A stretch of 64,000 nucleotides of DNA from UBA7328 sp002471345. Its GTDB lineage: Bacteria > Bacteroidota > Bacteroidia > Chitinophagales > Saprospiraceae. Where the stretch lies: assembly GCA_964011275.1 (NCBI GenBank), contig CAXGOB010000004.1:41520-105519 (forward strand). The letters run 5' to 3'. The first letter of the stretch is position 1. Every line of letters begins with the position of its first letter. This document shows, in pieces, positions 8,690 to 18,391 of this stretch. The notes beneath the pieces are model-generated. The model did no database searches, was not told the DNA's origin, and saw nothing but the letters and a program-made list of their open reading frames with translations. The translations under genes were made by a program, and so were the position numbers.

Positions 8690-9938
8690 ATGGCTAAAAC
8701 TGGATATGCTGATCTTCTTTTACATTACAGCAGAGTTCCTTCATGGTTTAGTCGAGCGAATGAAAAAGCTGGGAGGAGCTATAGTTCAGACCATAGTTCA
8801 GACCATAGTTCAGACCATAGTTCAGGAAAATGGAAACTCTGAAGTGGTCAAGCGTATAAGTGATCCTTATTGGTTTCAATCTTTTGGAGCGGTATTAGGA
8901 ATGGACTGGCACTCATCAGGAATCACGACTTCCCTTATGGGGGCTCTCAAAAAATCTCTTAACCCGATGTCTCATGAATTGGGAATTCATATCTGTGGAA
9001 GCAGAGGAAGACATTCCAGAAAAACGCCTTCAGAACTTATTACACTTAGTGATAAAACTGGTCTCAATGGTGATCATCTAGTAAAGTGCAGCAGACTCAG
9101 CGCAAGAAGAGATAGCACTGCGGTCCAGGATGGATACCAGGTATATCTCCACAACTTTATTGTCACTAATAATGGAGAGTGGGCTGTGGTTCAGCAAGGA
9201 ATGAATAAAAAAATTGGTTATGCCCGAAGGTATCATTGGCACTCCACCGATGTGCAATCCTTCATATCAGATCCATATTCTGCAGTATGTGGACAAAATC
9301 AATGACTCAATCTGAATATGGTTCAAGAAGAAGCAATTAGTGCTAGAACCGGCACCTTAGAAATAGCCAGAGAGCATCCTACTAAAATCATTCAAGAGAT
9401 AAAAAATATAAAGCTTCCCACTCACCATGATGTGAAAATTAAAGATGTAGACCTAAAAAGACTAGGAGCTCTAATCGCTCTAACTTATGATTGTGAAATC
9501 TCAGATTTTGAGTCATTACTTCTAGTTGATGGCTTAGGTCCTCGTACATTACAATCGTTAGTAATGGTTAGCGAAGTGGTACATGGAACCCCTTCAAGGT
9601 TTAATGATCCAGCTAGATATTCATTCGCTCATAGGGGAAAATATGGACACCCATTCCCAGTTCCGACAAAAGTCTATGACTAAGTAATTGGTTTCATGAA
9701 TAAAACAGTCGATAAATCGAAGATTGACCATACGGATAAGCAAAAAACATTCAAAAAGCTTCATAAATTAGCATAGAGAGCCGAAGAGAAATTTATTCCT
9801 GATCAGCACAAATATCAAGAATGGATAGTTGGAGAAAAAAACTCTCCGCAATATGGTGGTCGCACTGTCTTTGACGGTAAAAATAAAAAAACCAAAATCT
9901 CACCTTTTAAATCAAATGGACAATTGAAACTGTTCTAA
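8690..9938 (+). pseudogene. Broken DUF763-family gene (one frameshift, three in-frame stops)
   Basis: The reading frame matches the DUF763 family along its whole length, but in pieces. ATG at 8690 encodes M-A-K-T-G-Y-A-D-L-L-L-H-Y. One extra T in the TTT at 8747-8749 then shifts the frame, and the family sequence continues one frame over (L-V-E-R-M-K-K-L-G). After that the frame is kept to 9938 but is cut by TGA 9303-9305, TAA 9681-9683 and TAG 9774-9776. The last two sit where family members, as I recall them, tend to have Gln (C-to-T changes would suffice). Recognisable blocks are F-G-A-V-L-G-M-D-W-H-S-S-G, R-G-R-H-S-R-K-T-P, R-R-Y-H-W-H-S, H-P-F-P-V-P-T-K-V-Y-D and Y-G-G-R-T-V-F. A helix-hairpin-helix-like G-L-G-P-R-T-L is present, and the frame ends in Q-L-K-L-F. 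Because all three stop types occur, code reassignment is not an explanation. The function of DUF763 is unknown. Confidence 0.85.
8781..8826 (+). repeat. 12-bp coding tandem repeat (about 3.8 copies)
   Basis: The unit atagttcagacc is repeated from 8781, 8793 and 8805, with a partial copy from 8817. Being a multiple of three, it keeps frame and encodes I-V-Q-T repeats in the DUF763 remnant, where intact family members have a single A-I-V-E-like helix segment. It is probably a slippage expansion, either before or after the gene was inactivated. Confidence 0.9.
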
Positions 9939-9963
9939 CCAAAGAAACCGTAATCTTATAAAG

Positions 9964-10662
9964 ATGAAAAATTCAATACTTTTTGCATTAATGATTTTTA
10001 TTTCTTCTTCTACTGTATGCCAAACATCATTGTCAGGAATAGAAGTAGTAGAGAAGAGTATAAAATATCATGATCCTAAAGGAAAGTTGGCCTCCAGCTC
10101 ATGGATAATGAATTATAAAGATAATTCTCATTTCAAGTTCAATCCTAATTCATTTGACTTCGAAGTGAAAAGGGTAATAAAAAATCAAGATGTCATTCTG
10201 CAAATGAATGGTGACGAATTCTCAGCAAAAGTCAATGGTTCTACCGATCTAAAAAAGAGTGCCATTGAAGAAAAGTATACCTCTGAGGAAAGGGGAATTA
10301 TGATGAGAGACTATTATCAGTATCTCTGGACTCTTCCTATGAAACTTAAAGACGAAGGTACCATCATTCATGATAAAGTAAAAACCAAAGATTTCTTTGG
10401 TAAAGTATCTATAGAAGTAAGAGTAACATATATGCCGGAAGTCGGAGAAGACATCTGGTATTTCTATTTTCACCCTGAAACCATGGCACTTCATGGCTAT
10501 CGGTTTTATCATGATGAATCCGTGAATGACGGGGAATATATTCTTCTAGATGGAGAGGTTTCAATTAAGGATGTCAAAATTCCCCAAACCAGAAAATGGT
10601 ACACTCATAAGGAGAAAAAATTCTTAGGAGAAGACATTCTTTTGAATTTGACATTCAAATAA
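9964..10662 (+). CDS. Secreted protein, DUF6503-like
   Basis: A 232-residue exported protein. An N-terminal signal peptide (hydrophobic core F-A-L-M-I-F-I-S-S-S) is followed by a short V-C-Q-T-S junction. The mature part is beta-rich and reminiscent of the LolA/LppX-like fold of Bacteroidota DUF6503 proteins. It has W-Y-F-Y-F-H-P-E-T near residue 160 and an alternating hydrophobic pattern in the C-terminal half (I-P-Q-T-R-K-W-Y). Family assignment is from memory of the pattern, not a search. It starts 25 bases after the end of the DUF763 remnant and has no other linked gene. Confidence 0.6.
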   Translation: MKNSILFALMIFISSSTVCQTSLSGIEVVEKSIKYHDPKGKLASSSWIMNYKDNSHFKFNPNSFDFEVKRVIKNQDVILQMNGDEFSAKVNGSTDLKKSAIEEKYTSEERGIMMRDYYQYLWTLPMKLKDEGTIIHDKVKTKDFFGKVSIEVRVTYMPEVGEDIWYFYFHPETMALHGYRFYHDESVNDGEYILLDGEVSIKDVKIPQTRKWYTHKEKKFLGEDILLNLTFK

Positions 10663-10826
10663 AAGCTATTCTTTGCTGTCTTTTATGGGTAAGATTGATC
10701 CATATAGTTAAAAATACCTCTTTACTATTTTATCCATTTTAAGTAGCATATAAATAATAATAGCACTTTAATGGATTAACTTTTGGTGTATCGTCCTAGC
10801 GCCAGAATCCTACTTTCATTTTTCCT

Positions 10827-10834
10827 TATCTTTG
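10827..10834 (+). promoter_or_regulatory. Candidate -7 element for gltBD
   Basis: TATCTTTG matches the Bacteroidota -7 consensus TAnnTTTG, 50 bases upstream of the gltB ATG. I do not see a good TTTG -33 element at the usual distance, so this is a half-supported promoter. Confidence 0.35.
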
Positions 10835-10884
10835 ACAGTCCTGCATCAAGGATCATTTATAAAATAATTTAACCTGTCTCTTTT

Positions 10885-13800
10885 ATGAAAGATGCCAAAC
10901 AGCATACTGGACTTTATGTGCCTCAATTGGAAAAAGATTCATGTGGTACTGGTCTTATTGCAAACCTAGATAGTAAAGCCTCTCATGAGTTGGTTTCAAA
11001 CGCTCTGACCATTTTGGAAAACATGGAGCATAGAGGGGCATGTGGTTGTGATCCAGAAAGTGGAGATGGCGCGGGAATTCTGACTCATATTCCTCATTCT
11101 TTCTTCAAGAAACAAGATCTTGGGTTTGTGCTTCCTGAAGCAGGAAAATATGGTGTAGGCATGTGTTTTTTTCCTACCGATGGAGATTTGATAAGTGCTC
11201 TAATGGAGTATGTCGAAGGTTGCGCAGCTAGAGAAGATTTAGAATATTTAGGCTACAGAGAGGTACCAGTTGACAATTCTGTATTAGGCGAATCCTCCGC
11301 CGCTACCCAGCCTGAAATAAGACAGTTGTTTTTTAAGTCAAATCAGGCTTTGAGCAGAAAAGAATTTGATAAAAAACTTCTTGTCCTTAGAAAATCAGTA
11401 CATCATAAAGCTCATAAAGGATTACCAGATTTAATTGATGACTTTTATTTTCCATCAATATCTAGTCGCACGATGGTCCTAAAAGGCCAATTGACTTCAT
11501 GGCAAGTGAGACTTTTTTACAAAGATTTACAAAACCCAGATTATGAGTCTGCCATTGCGATGGTACATTCTAGATTTTCAACGAATACAGTTCCAAAGTG
11601 GAAATTAGCACAACCTTTTAGAATGATCTCTCATAATGGAGAAATCAATACAATAAAGGGAAATGCTAACTGGTGGAGAGCTAAAGAGAAGTTTCTGAAG
11701 ACCGATGCTTTTAGCGATAAGGAACTTGAAAGAGTTACCCCACTATTTTATAAAAGAAGTTCAGACTCATCTATTTTTGATACGGTCTTCGAATTTTTAT
11801 TTTTTAGCGGTCGATCGATTCCGCATTCTTTGATGATGATGATACCTGAGGCTTGGCAAAACTCTGGTCACATCGAAGATTATAAAAAAGCTTTTTACGA
11901 ATATCATGAGGCGCATATAGAACCATGGGACGGCCCTGCATCTATTTGCTTTACAGATGGCACCATGATTGGAGCTACCTTAGATAGGAATGGATTAAGA
12001 CCATCGAGATATATGCTCACAGAAGATAATGAGCTGATCATGGCTTCTGAAACAGGAGTGCTTCCTGTAGACCCAGCAAAAGTGATCTATAAAAGTAGAT
12101 TAGAGCCTGGAAAAATACTTATTGCAGATTTAGATGAAGGTAAAATAATAGGCGATGAAAAACTCAAAGAAATCATTTGCAATAAATTCCCATATCAAAA
12201 ATGGGTAGATAAATCGAAAGTACACATCAATGATGTAGATAGTGAAGATCGAGAACATGAGTTTGATGAATTTTCTTTGATTCAACATAAATTGGCTCAT
12301 GGTTTTACTTCTGAGGATGAAGAGCTGATCATCACAGCTATGAGTGAAAACGCAAAAGAGCCAATTGGCTCTATGGGGGCTGATATTCCTCCAGCAGTTC
12401 TCTCTAGATTTGCCCAACATATAGCAAATTACTTCAAACAACAATTTGCTCAGGTTACCAATCCTCCTATTGACCCATTGAGAGAAGCAGAGTTTATGAC
12501 TCTTAAATGTGCATTAGGTGGTGCGGAAGATATATGTAACATAAAAGAAAACACCGCGAAATTTATTCGATTGGATAGCCCAATTCTAAATACAGCAACA
12601 TTCCAAAAAGTCAATGGTATCAAACATGACTATTTCAATTCGGAAGAAATAGATTGCACCTTTAAAAGTGATTACAAAAACAGAGACCTATTTAAAACAA
12701 TCACTCTTATTAAAAATAAGATATCAGCATTGGCTGATCAGGGTGTGAATCTTTTTATCCTATCTAATAGAAAAATTAGTCCTAGTCGAGTTCCTATTCC
12801 TTCACTTCTGATCGCGGGAGCGGTCCATCAGCATCTGATAAATGAAGGATTAAGGCATAAAGCTTCAATCATTGTGGATGGAGGTGATATATTAGAAACT
12901 CATCATTGTGCTACTTGTATTAGTTACGGAGCAGATGCAGTATATCCTCGATTAGCCTTGAGAACAATTGATGAATTGTGTGAATATGGAAAATTAAAGG
13001 AATTTTCTTCAGATGAATATCAATCTAAATACATAAAAGCCATTAATAAAGGTCTACTTAAAGTGATGTCCAAGCTTGGAGTTTCCACGATTCAATCCTA
13101 CAAAGGAGCCCAGACATTTGAAGCCTTAGGAATTTCAACTGAAGTGGTAGACGTGTGCTTTACAGGTACAATTAGCAGAATACAAGGAATGAAGTTCGAC
13201 GATTTGGCTAAAGAGGCTTTAGTCAAACACAAATTGGCTTTTGAAGATCAAGAGACGAACGAGCTTATAGATCTTGGAATTTATCAATGGAAAAGAAGAG
13301 GTGAATACCACTTATTCAATCCTCAATCTGTTCACTTACTGCAGCACAGTACTAAAACTGATGACTATAATGTATATAAAAAGTATACCGAAGTCATTAA
13401 CAATCAAGAACGCATAGCTGTAACATTGAGAAGCCTTCTGGATTTCACAGATCATTCACCAATTCCTCTTTCTGAAGTGGAATCTGCTGAAAATATCATG
13501 AAGCGGTTTGCAACAGGGGCGATGTCATTTGGGTCCATCTCTCATGAAGCACATTCCACGTTGGCAAAAGCAATGAACAGAATAGGAGGTAAAAGCAATA
13601 GTGGTGAAGGTGGTGAAGATGAAATCCGCTACAAAAAACTAGAAAATGGTGATTGGGAACGATCGGCAATAAAGCAAGTTGCATCAGGAAGGTTTGGAGT
13701 TACTATTAATTATCTCACCAATTGTACTGAGATTCAAATCAAAATGGCTCAGGGAGCTAAACCTGGAGAAGGAGGTCAATTACCTGGACATAAAGTTAAT

Positions 13801-15396
13801 GATTGGATAGCGAAGGTAAGACACTCTACACCTGGTGTGGGATTGATTTCTCCACCACCACATCATGATATATACTCTATAGAGGATTTGGCACAATTGA
13901 TTTTTGATCTTAAAAATGCCAACCGAAAAGCAAGAATAAGTGTAAAACTGGTATCCAAAGCAGGAGTAGGAATTATTGCTTCAGGTGTTGCTAAAGGCCA
14001 TGCAGACCATATCCTCATTGCTGGTGCAGATGGTGGCACAGGTGCTTCTCCATTAAGTTCGATAAGGCATGCAGGTTTGCCTTGGGAACTGGGCTTAGCC
14101 GAGACACATCAGACACTTGTTCAAAATAAAATTAGAGATAGAGTAACTATTCAGACAGATGGTCAGATTAGAACAGGAAGGGATATGGCTATTGCCACCT
14201 TGCTTGGAGCTGAAGAATGGGGCATTGCCACTGCAGCACTTGTAGTAGAAGGGTGTATCCTCATGAGGAAGTGCCACCTTAATACTTGCCCTGTAGGAAT
14301 TGCTACTCAAGATGAAGATTTGAGAAAGAAATTTACAGGTGAGGTGGATCATGTCGTTAACTTTTTCAAATTTTTAGCTGAAGACATGAGAGAGATCATG
14401 GCTGAGTTGGGATTTAGAACCATCAATGAAATGGTAGGGAAGACGCAAAAGTTAAAAATCAAAGAAGATGTAAATCATTGGAAACTCAAGAATTTAGACT
14501 TGTCACCACTATTGTATAGATCAGAATTTGCGGGAAAAGTCGGTGAATATAAATCCGTGGAACAAGATCATGAAATTGATGATGTTTTGGATACACGACT
14601 CATTGCTTACGCAGATCTTGCAATAGAAGATAAAATTGCCATTCAAAGCACATTTGATATTAAAAATACAGATAGAGCGGTAGGCGCTATGCTCTCTAAT
14701 GAGATTGCCAAAAAGTACGGGAGCAATGGTCTAGAAGATGATTCCATTAGCTTTCGATTTAGAGGGTATGCAGGTCAAAGTTTTGGGGCATTTGCAGCTA
14801 AAGGAATCACTTTCACTGTTGAAGGTGACACTAACGATTATTTTGGAAAAGGTCTAAGTGGTGCTAAACTGATCGTAGTTACAGATAGAGAGGCAAAATT
14901 TGAGCCATCAGAAAATATTATCATTGGAAATGTAGCCCTTTATGGTGCTACCTCAGGTGAAGCATACATCAAAGGTATGGCTGGAGAACGATTCTGTGTT
15001 AGGAACAGTGGAGCTACTGCAGTAGTGGAAGGAATAGGAGCACATGGGTGTGAATACATGACTGGTGGATTAGCAATTATTCTAGGCCAAATAGGAAGAA
15101 ATTTCGGTGCGGGTATGAGCGGTGGTATAGCTTACATTCACAATCCAAATGATGATCAAGACCAATATTGTAACACTGAAATGATACATCTTGAAAATCT
15201 GAATCATGAAGACCTCGAGACTTTGCGTGAGTATATAAGAAATCATTTCAAATATACTGGAAGTCAAAAAGCTTTAGAAATACTTCAAAATTGGGAAGAG
15301 AAGAAAAATCAATTCCTTAAGATTATGCCGAAAGAATATAAGGCCGTATTAGAAATGAGAATGAAAATAGGGAAACAAGAAAATGTGATTGCTTAA
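10885..15396 (+). CDS. gltB: Glutamate synthase, large (alpha) subunit
   Basis: Transfers the amide of glutamine to 2-oxoglutarate, giving two glutamates, in the GS-GOGAT ammonium-assimilation route. The 1503-residue protein begins with a short propeptide ending D-S-C20-G-T-G. Cys20 is the N-terminal nucleophile of the class II glutaminase domain after processing. The central domain, the FMN/2-oxoglutarate barrel (G-G-K-S-N-S-G-E-G-G-E and G-A-D-G-G-T-G-A-S-P) and the 3Fe-4S cysteines in R-K-C-H-L-N-T-C-P-V-G (about 1124-1136) are present. The C-terminal GXGXG beta-helix domain (R-N-S-G-A-T-A-V-V-E) is also present. Full length and intact. gltD follows after 31 bases. Confidence 0.98.
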   Translation: MKDAKQHTGLYVPQLEKDSCGTGLIANLDSKASHELVSNALTILENMEHRGACGCDPESGDGAGILTHIPHSFFKKQDLGFVLPEAGKYGVGMCFFPTDGDLISALMEYVEGCAAREDLEYLGYREVPVDNSVLGESSAATQPEIRQLFFKSNQALSRKEFDKKLLVLRKSVHHKAHKGLPDLIDDFYFPSISSRTMVLKGQLTSWQVRLFYKDLQNPDYESAIAMVHSRFSTNTVPKWKLAQPFRMISHNGEINTIKGNANWWRAKEKFLKTDAFSDKELERVTPLFYKRSSDSSIFDTVFEFLFFSGRSIPHSLMMMIPEAWQNSGHIEDYKKAFYEYHEAHIEPWDGPASICFTDGTMIGATLDRNGLRPSRYMLTEDNELIMASETGVLPVDPAKVIYKSRLEPGKILIADLDEGKIIGDEKLKEIICNKFPYQKWVDKSKVHINDVDSEDREHEFDEFSLIQHKLAHGFTSEDEELIITAMSENAKEPIGSMGADIPPAVLSRFAQHIANYFKQQFAQVTNPPIDPLREAEFMTLKCALGGAEDICNIKENTAKFIRLDSPILNTATFQKVNGIKHDYFNSEEIDCTFKSDYKNRDLFKTITLIKNKISALADQGVNLFILSNRKISPSRVPIPSLLIAGAVHQHLINEGLRHKASIIVDGGDILETHHCATCISYGADAVYPRLALRTIDELCEYGKLKEFSSDEYQSKYIKAINKGLLKVMSKLGVSTIQSYKGAQTFEALGISTEVVDVCFTGTISRIQGMKFDDLAKEALVKHKLAFEDQETNELIDLGIYQWKRRGEYHLFNPQSVHLLQHSTKTDDYNVYKKYTEVINNQERIAVTLRSLLDFTDHSPIPLSEVESAENIMKRFATGAMSFGSISHEAHSTLAKAMNRIGGKSNSGEGGEDEIRYKKLENGDWERSAIKQVASGRFGVTINYLTNCTEIQIKMAQGAKPGEGGQLPGHKVNDWIAKVRHSTPGVGLISPPPHHDIYSIEDLAQLIFDLKNANRKARISVKLVSKAGVGIIASGVAKGHADHILIAGADGGTGASPLSSIRHAGLPWELGLAETHQTLVQNKIRDRVTIQTDGQIRTGRDMAIATLLGAEEWGIATAALVVEGCILMRKCHLNTCPVGIATQDEDLRKKFTGEVDHVVNFFKFLAEDMREIMAELGFRTINEMVGKTQKLKIKEDVNHWKLKNLDLSPLLYRSEFAGKVGEYKSVEQDHEIDDVLDTRLIAYADLAIEDKIAIQSTFDIKNTDRAVGAMLSNEIAKKYGSNGLEDDSISFRFRGYAGQSFGAFAAKGITFTVEGDTNDYFGKGLSGAKLIVVTDREAKFEPSENIIIGNVALYGATSGEAYIKGMAGERFCVRNSGATAVVEGIGAHGCEYMTGGLAIILGQIGRNFGAGMSGGIAYIHNPNDDQDQYCNTEMIHLENLNHEDLETLREYIRNHFKYTGSQKALEILQNWEEKKNQFLKIMPKEYKAVLEMRMKIGKQENVIA

Positions 15397-15427
15397 CCTA
15401 ATTGGCAACAACATTAAAAAAGGAAAT

Positions 15428-16927
15428 ATGGGAGATTTAAAAGGATTCATAAAGCACGACAGAGAACTTCCTTCTAAAAGAGTAGTTAATGAAAGGGTAA
15501 ATGATTATAAAGAAATTTACATAGAATATCCTGAGGAAAAGACGAATAAACAAGCTGCAAGATGCATGGATTGTGGAATTCCTTTTTGTCATAGTGGTTG
15601 TCCATTGGGAAATATCATTCCCGATTTTAATGATGCCGTCTATAATGAAGATTGGGAGAAAGCATTCCAAATACTAAGTGAGACTAATAATTTTCCGGAA
15701 TTCACAGGAAGAATATGTCCTGCACCATGCGAATCTGCATGTGTTTTAGGCATCAATAATGATCCTGTTGCTATTGAGCATATTGAAAAGTCTATTGCAG
15801 AAAAAGCTTATAATCTAGGACTAGTAAAACCGGATCATGTAGAAAAAAGTACAGGAAAGAAAGTCGCTATTGTTGGGTCTGGACCGGCAGGATTAGCCGC
15901 TGCGGATCAATTGAACAAAGCCGGTCATGATGTTACCGTTTTTGAAAGAAATGACAGAATCGGAGGGTTGTTGCGTTATGGAATTCCAGATTTTAAATTA
16001 GAAAAATGGGTAGTTGAAAGGCGAGTAGGCATAATGGAGCAGTCAGGCATTCAATTTCGTACTGGTGTAAATGTGGGCGTAGATATCAGTGCGGGTACTC
16101 TTAAAGCTCAATTTGATGCAATAGTCCTTTCTGGAGGAAGTACCATACCTAGAGATTTACCAATACCAGGTAGAGAACTTAAGGGAGTTCATTTTGCTAT
16201 GGAATTTTTAGAACAAAAAAACAGGCAAGTAGAAGGTCAAAATCTGGAAGAATGGAACACTTTCTCTAAAATAGATCTTTCAAAAGGTCCAATCACAGCC
16301 AAAAAGAAAAATGTCCTGGTCATAGGTGGCGGTGATACAGGATCCGATTGTGTAGGTACATCAAACAGAGAAAAAGCCAAATCAATTACACAAATTGAGT
16401 TGCTCAGCAAACCACCTAACAACCGGGCAGAATCTACACCATGGCCAAATTGGCCTATGAAACTTCGTACATCTACCTCCCACGAAGAAGGATGTGAAAG
16501 AGAATGGTCCATTCTTACAAAAGAATTTGTAGGAAACGAAAAAGGAGAGTTGACTCATTTGAAACTAGTGGATATAGAGTGGGTCTTAGAAAAAGAAACA
16601 GGTAGGTCAAAACTTAAAGAAATAGAGACATCTGAAAGGCTAATACCTTGTGAATTAGCACTATTAGCTGTAGGGTTCGTACATCCTCAAAAAGAAGGTT
16701 TACTTGACCAACTAGGTGTAGAGCTTGATAATAGAGGTAATGTTAAAACTAATGACTACGCCACTTCTATTGATAAAGTTTTTGCTGCAGGAGATATGAA
16801 CAGAGGACAATCTCTAGTTGTTTGGGCAATATCCGAAGGTAGAGAAGCCGCAATATCTGTGGACAAATATTTATCTGGAGGTACAACAATTCTCAAAAGT
16901 AAAGAGTATTCCAAATTGATCGTATAA
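15428..16927 (+). CDS. gltD: Glutamate synthase, small (beta) subunit
   Basis: NADPH-dependent partner of GltB that passes electrons through FAD and Fe-S clusters. The 499-residue protein has the N-terminal cysteine sets C-M-D-C-G-I-P-F-C and C-P-A-P-C-E-S-A-C for two 4Fe-4S clusters. An FAD-binding motif (V-G-S-G-P-A-G-L-A-A), a second dinucleotide motif (V-I-G-G-G-D-T-G-S-D) and the C-terminal A-A-G-D-M-N-R-G-Q-S flavin motif follow. The frame is open back to a TTG at 15389 inside gltB. The ATG at 15428 follows an aaaagga Shine-Dalgarno-like stretch and gives the family N-terminus M-G-D-L-K-G-F. Confidence 0.97.
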   Translation: MGDLKGFIKHDRELPSKRVVNERVNDYKEIYIEYPEEKTNKQAARCMDCGIPFCHSGCPLGNIIPDFNDAVYNEDWEKAFQILSETNNFPEFTGRICPAPCESACVLGINNDPVAIEHIEKSIAEKAYNLGLVKPDHVEKSTGKKVAIVGSGPAGLAAADQLNKAGHDVTVFERNDRIGGLLRYGIPDFKLEKWVVERRVGIMEQSGIQFRTGVNVGVDISAGTLKAQFDAIVLSGGSTIPRDLPIPGRELKGVHFAMEFLEQKNRQVEGQNLEEWNTFSKIDLSKGPITAKKKNVLVIGGGDTGSDCVGTSNREKAKSITQIELLSKPPNNRAESTPWPNWPMKLRTSTSHEEGCEREWSILTKEFVGNEKGELTHLKLVDIEWVLEKETGRSKLKEIETSERLIPCELALLAVGFVHPQKEGLLDQLGVELDNRGNVKTNDYATSIDKVFAAGDMNRGQSLVVWAISEGREAAISVDKYLSGGTTILKSKEYSKLIV

Positions 16928-17211
16928 GCATTAATCTTTACTCTCCACTTGTAATTTAAATATGCTATCTTTTATAAAGCTGAGTAAAATCCTATAAATA
17001 CTTTAACAATTCTTGTACCCGTATTTTAATCTAACAGGTTGAAAATCAATGCTGTAAAAATATCTCCTCGATATTTATCGGAAATCCCATTTCTTTTTTT
17101 GAGTACATTTCTTAGACTCTTTGCTTATCCTATCAAACAATAAGAAATCACATTCATATATGACAAAACTGTACATAAATAATTTTTTTAAACGACTAAA
17201 TACTAAAAGTT

Positions 17212-18291
17212 ATGACAAAGACAGTTTCATTATGGATATTCATTCTAGCCGCCTTCATTGTATTTACAACTTCATGCAGTAGCGACGATTCTTTTACTGA
17301 TGAAATAGGATTTGAAGCACCACCTCTTCAAAATACTAATGGTACTAACAACAATACTCAGGGGACAAGGCCAAATGGGTCGAATGGAACGAGCACAGGC
17401 AACACAAACACTGGTGAAACTACTGAGACCAATACTGACAATAACACCAATTCATCTTCAGATTGTACTAATGATAACGAAATTAATACAGACAGGACAG
17501 CGTGTAATACTTCCCTGAGTTATAGCAATAGTGTCTCAATAACAGTATCAGGAAACACAAGAACCATTACAGCAAATAACATTCCTGATCACAACATCGG
17601 AGTTGCTGGTCCAAATACCGTTTCGCCTCAAAACAACACATATAGCATAAATACAAACCCACAAGTAGGAACAAACACGACAGCCCTCTTATCGAATTCC
17701 GGCCCTGCATATTCCTTCGGTATCTTACTGAATGGTGTAGAAGTAGATCCGGAAGCTGCTAAACCTTGGCCACACACTGGTTCAATGGCATCAGCTAATT
17801 GGACATGGAACCTAGAGGCAATGCATGTAAGGATCGGCTTAGATTGTAATAATGCTCATGTCCAACCTAATGGACAATATCATTATCATGGCAATCCCAC
17901 CCTTCTTATTGAAAGCATGAATATCAGCAATAATGATATGACACTTATAGGATATGCAGCAGATGGTTTTCCTATTTATTTTAAATACGGATACAACAAT
18001 GCCACTACAAGTAGTGGTGGTGTAAAAACCTTAGAGTCTAGTTATAGATTAAAATCTGGGTCTAGACCTGGAGATGGCGACACGGCGCCTTGTGGAACGT
18101 ATGATGGTGTCTATTCTAATGACTTTGAATATATAGAAGGGCTAGGAGATCTGGATCAATGCAATGGAAGAGTAGGTGTGACTCCGAACTATCCTGAAGG
18201 AACATACTATTATGTAATTACTGATGACTTTCCTTATATCCCAAGATGCTTTGTAGGAAGTCCTTCCAATGACTTTAGAATAGGAGGATAA
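17212..18291 (+). CDS. YHYH-domain lipoprotein with Asn/Thr-rich linker
   Basis: A 359-residue exported protein. Its signal peptide ends in a lipobox (F-T-T-S-C22). Residues about 36-90 are a low-complexity Asn/Thr/Gly linker, then a beta-rich domain follows. The Y-H-Y-H motif (Q-Y-H-Y-H-G near 225) defines the YHYH family, whose biochemical role is not established. Conserved-looking elements around it are W-T-W-N-L-E-A, H-V-Q-P-N-G, G-Y-A-A-D-G-F-P-I-Y and a late Y-Y-Y-V-I-T-D-D-F-P-Y-I-P-R-C-F. The His/Asp-rich core suggests metal binding, which is inference. A strong terminator follows directly, so it forms its own transcript. Confidence 0.82.
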   Translation: MTKTVSLWIFILAAFIVFTTSCSSDDSFTDEIGFEAPPLQNTNGTNNNTQGTRPNGSNGTSTGNTNTGETTETNTDNNTNSSSDCTNDNEINTDRTACNTSLSYSNSVSITVSGNTRTITANNIPDHNIGVAGPNTVSPQNNTYSINTNPQVGTNTTALLSNSGPAYSFGILLNGVEVDPEAAKPWPHTGSMASANWTWNLEAMHVRIGLDCNNAHVQPNGQYHYHGNPTLLIESMNISNNDMTLIGYAADGFPIYFKYGYNNATTSSGGVKTLESSYRLKSGSRPGDGDTAPCGTYDGVYSNDFEYIEGLGDLDQCNGRVGVTPNYPEGTYYYVITDDFPYIPRCFVGSPSNDFRIGG

Positions 18292-18312
18292 AATAATAAT
18301 CAACAATGAATC

Positions 18313-18360
18313 TGACCGAGGAAGGACACCTGAGAATAGACCAATCTTCCTCGGTCATTT
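18313..18360 (+). terminator. Rho-independent terminator
   Basis: A perfect 12-bp stem pairs tgaccgaggaag (18313-18324) with cttcctcggtca (18346-18357), followed by a T-rich run. It closes the YHYH lipoprotein transcript. Confidence 0.85.
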
Positions 18361-18391
18361 CATAATTTTTCAACTCACAATACTTATTAAA

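Noticed and set aside
9318..9683. Stand-alone 121-residue gene
   Set aside because: It is the in-frame continuation of the DUF763 remnant after a TGA; its N-terminus is not a true start.
8690..9938. Stop-codon recoding (selenocysteine or reassigned code) in DUF763
   Set aside because: TGA, TAA and TAG all occur, plus a frameshift. All other genes here use the three stops normally, so decay is the simpler reading.
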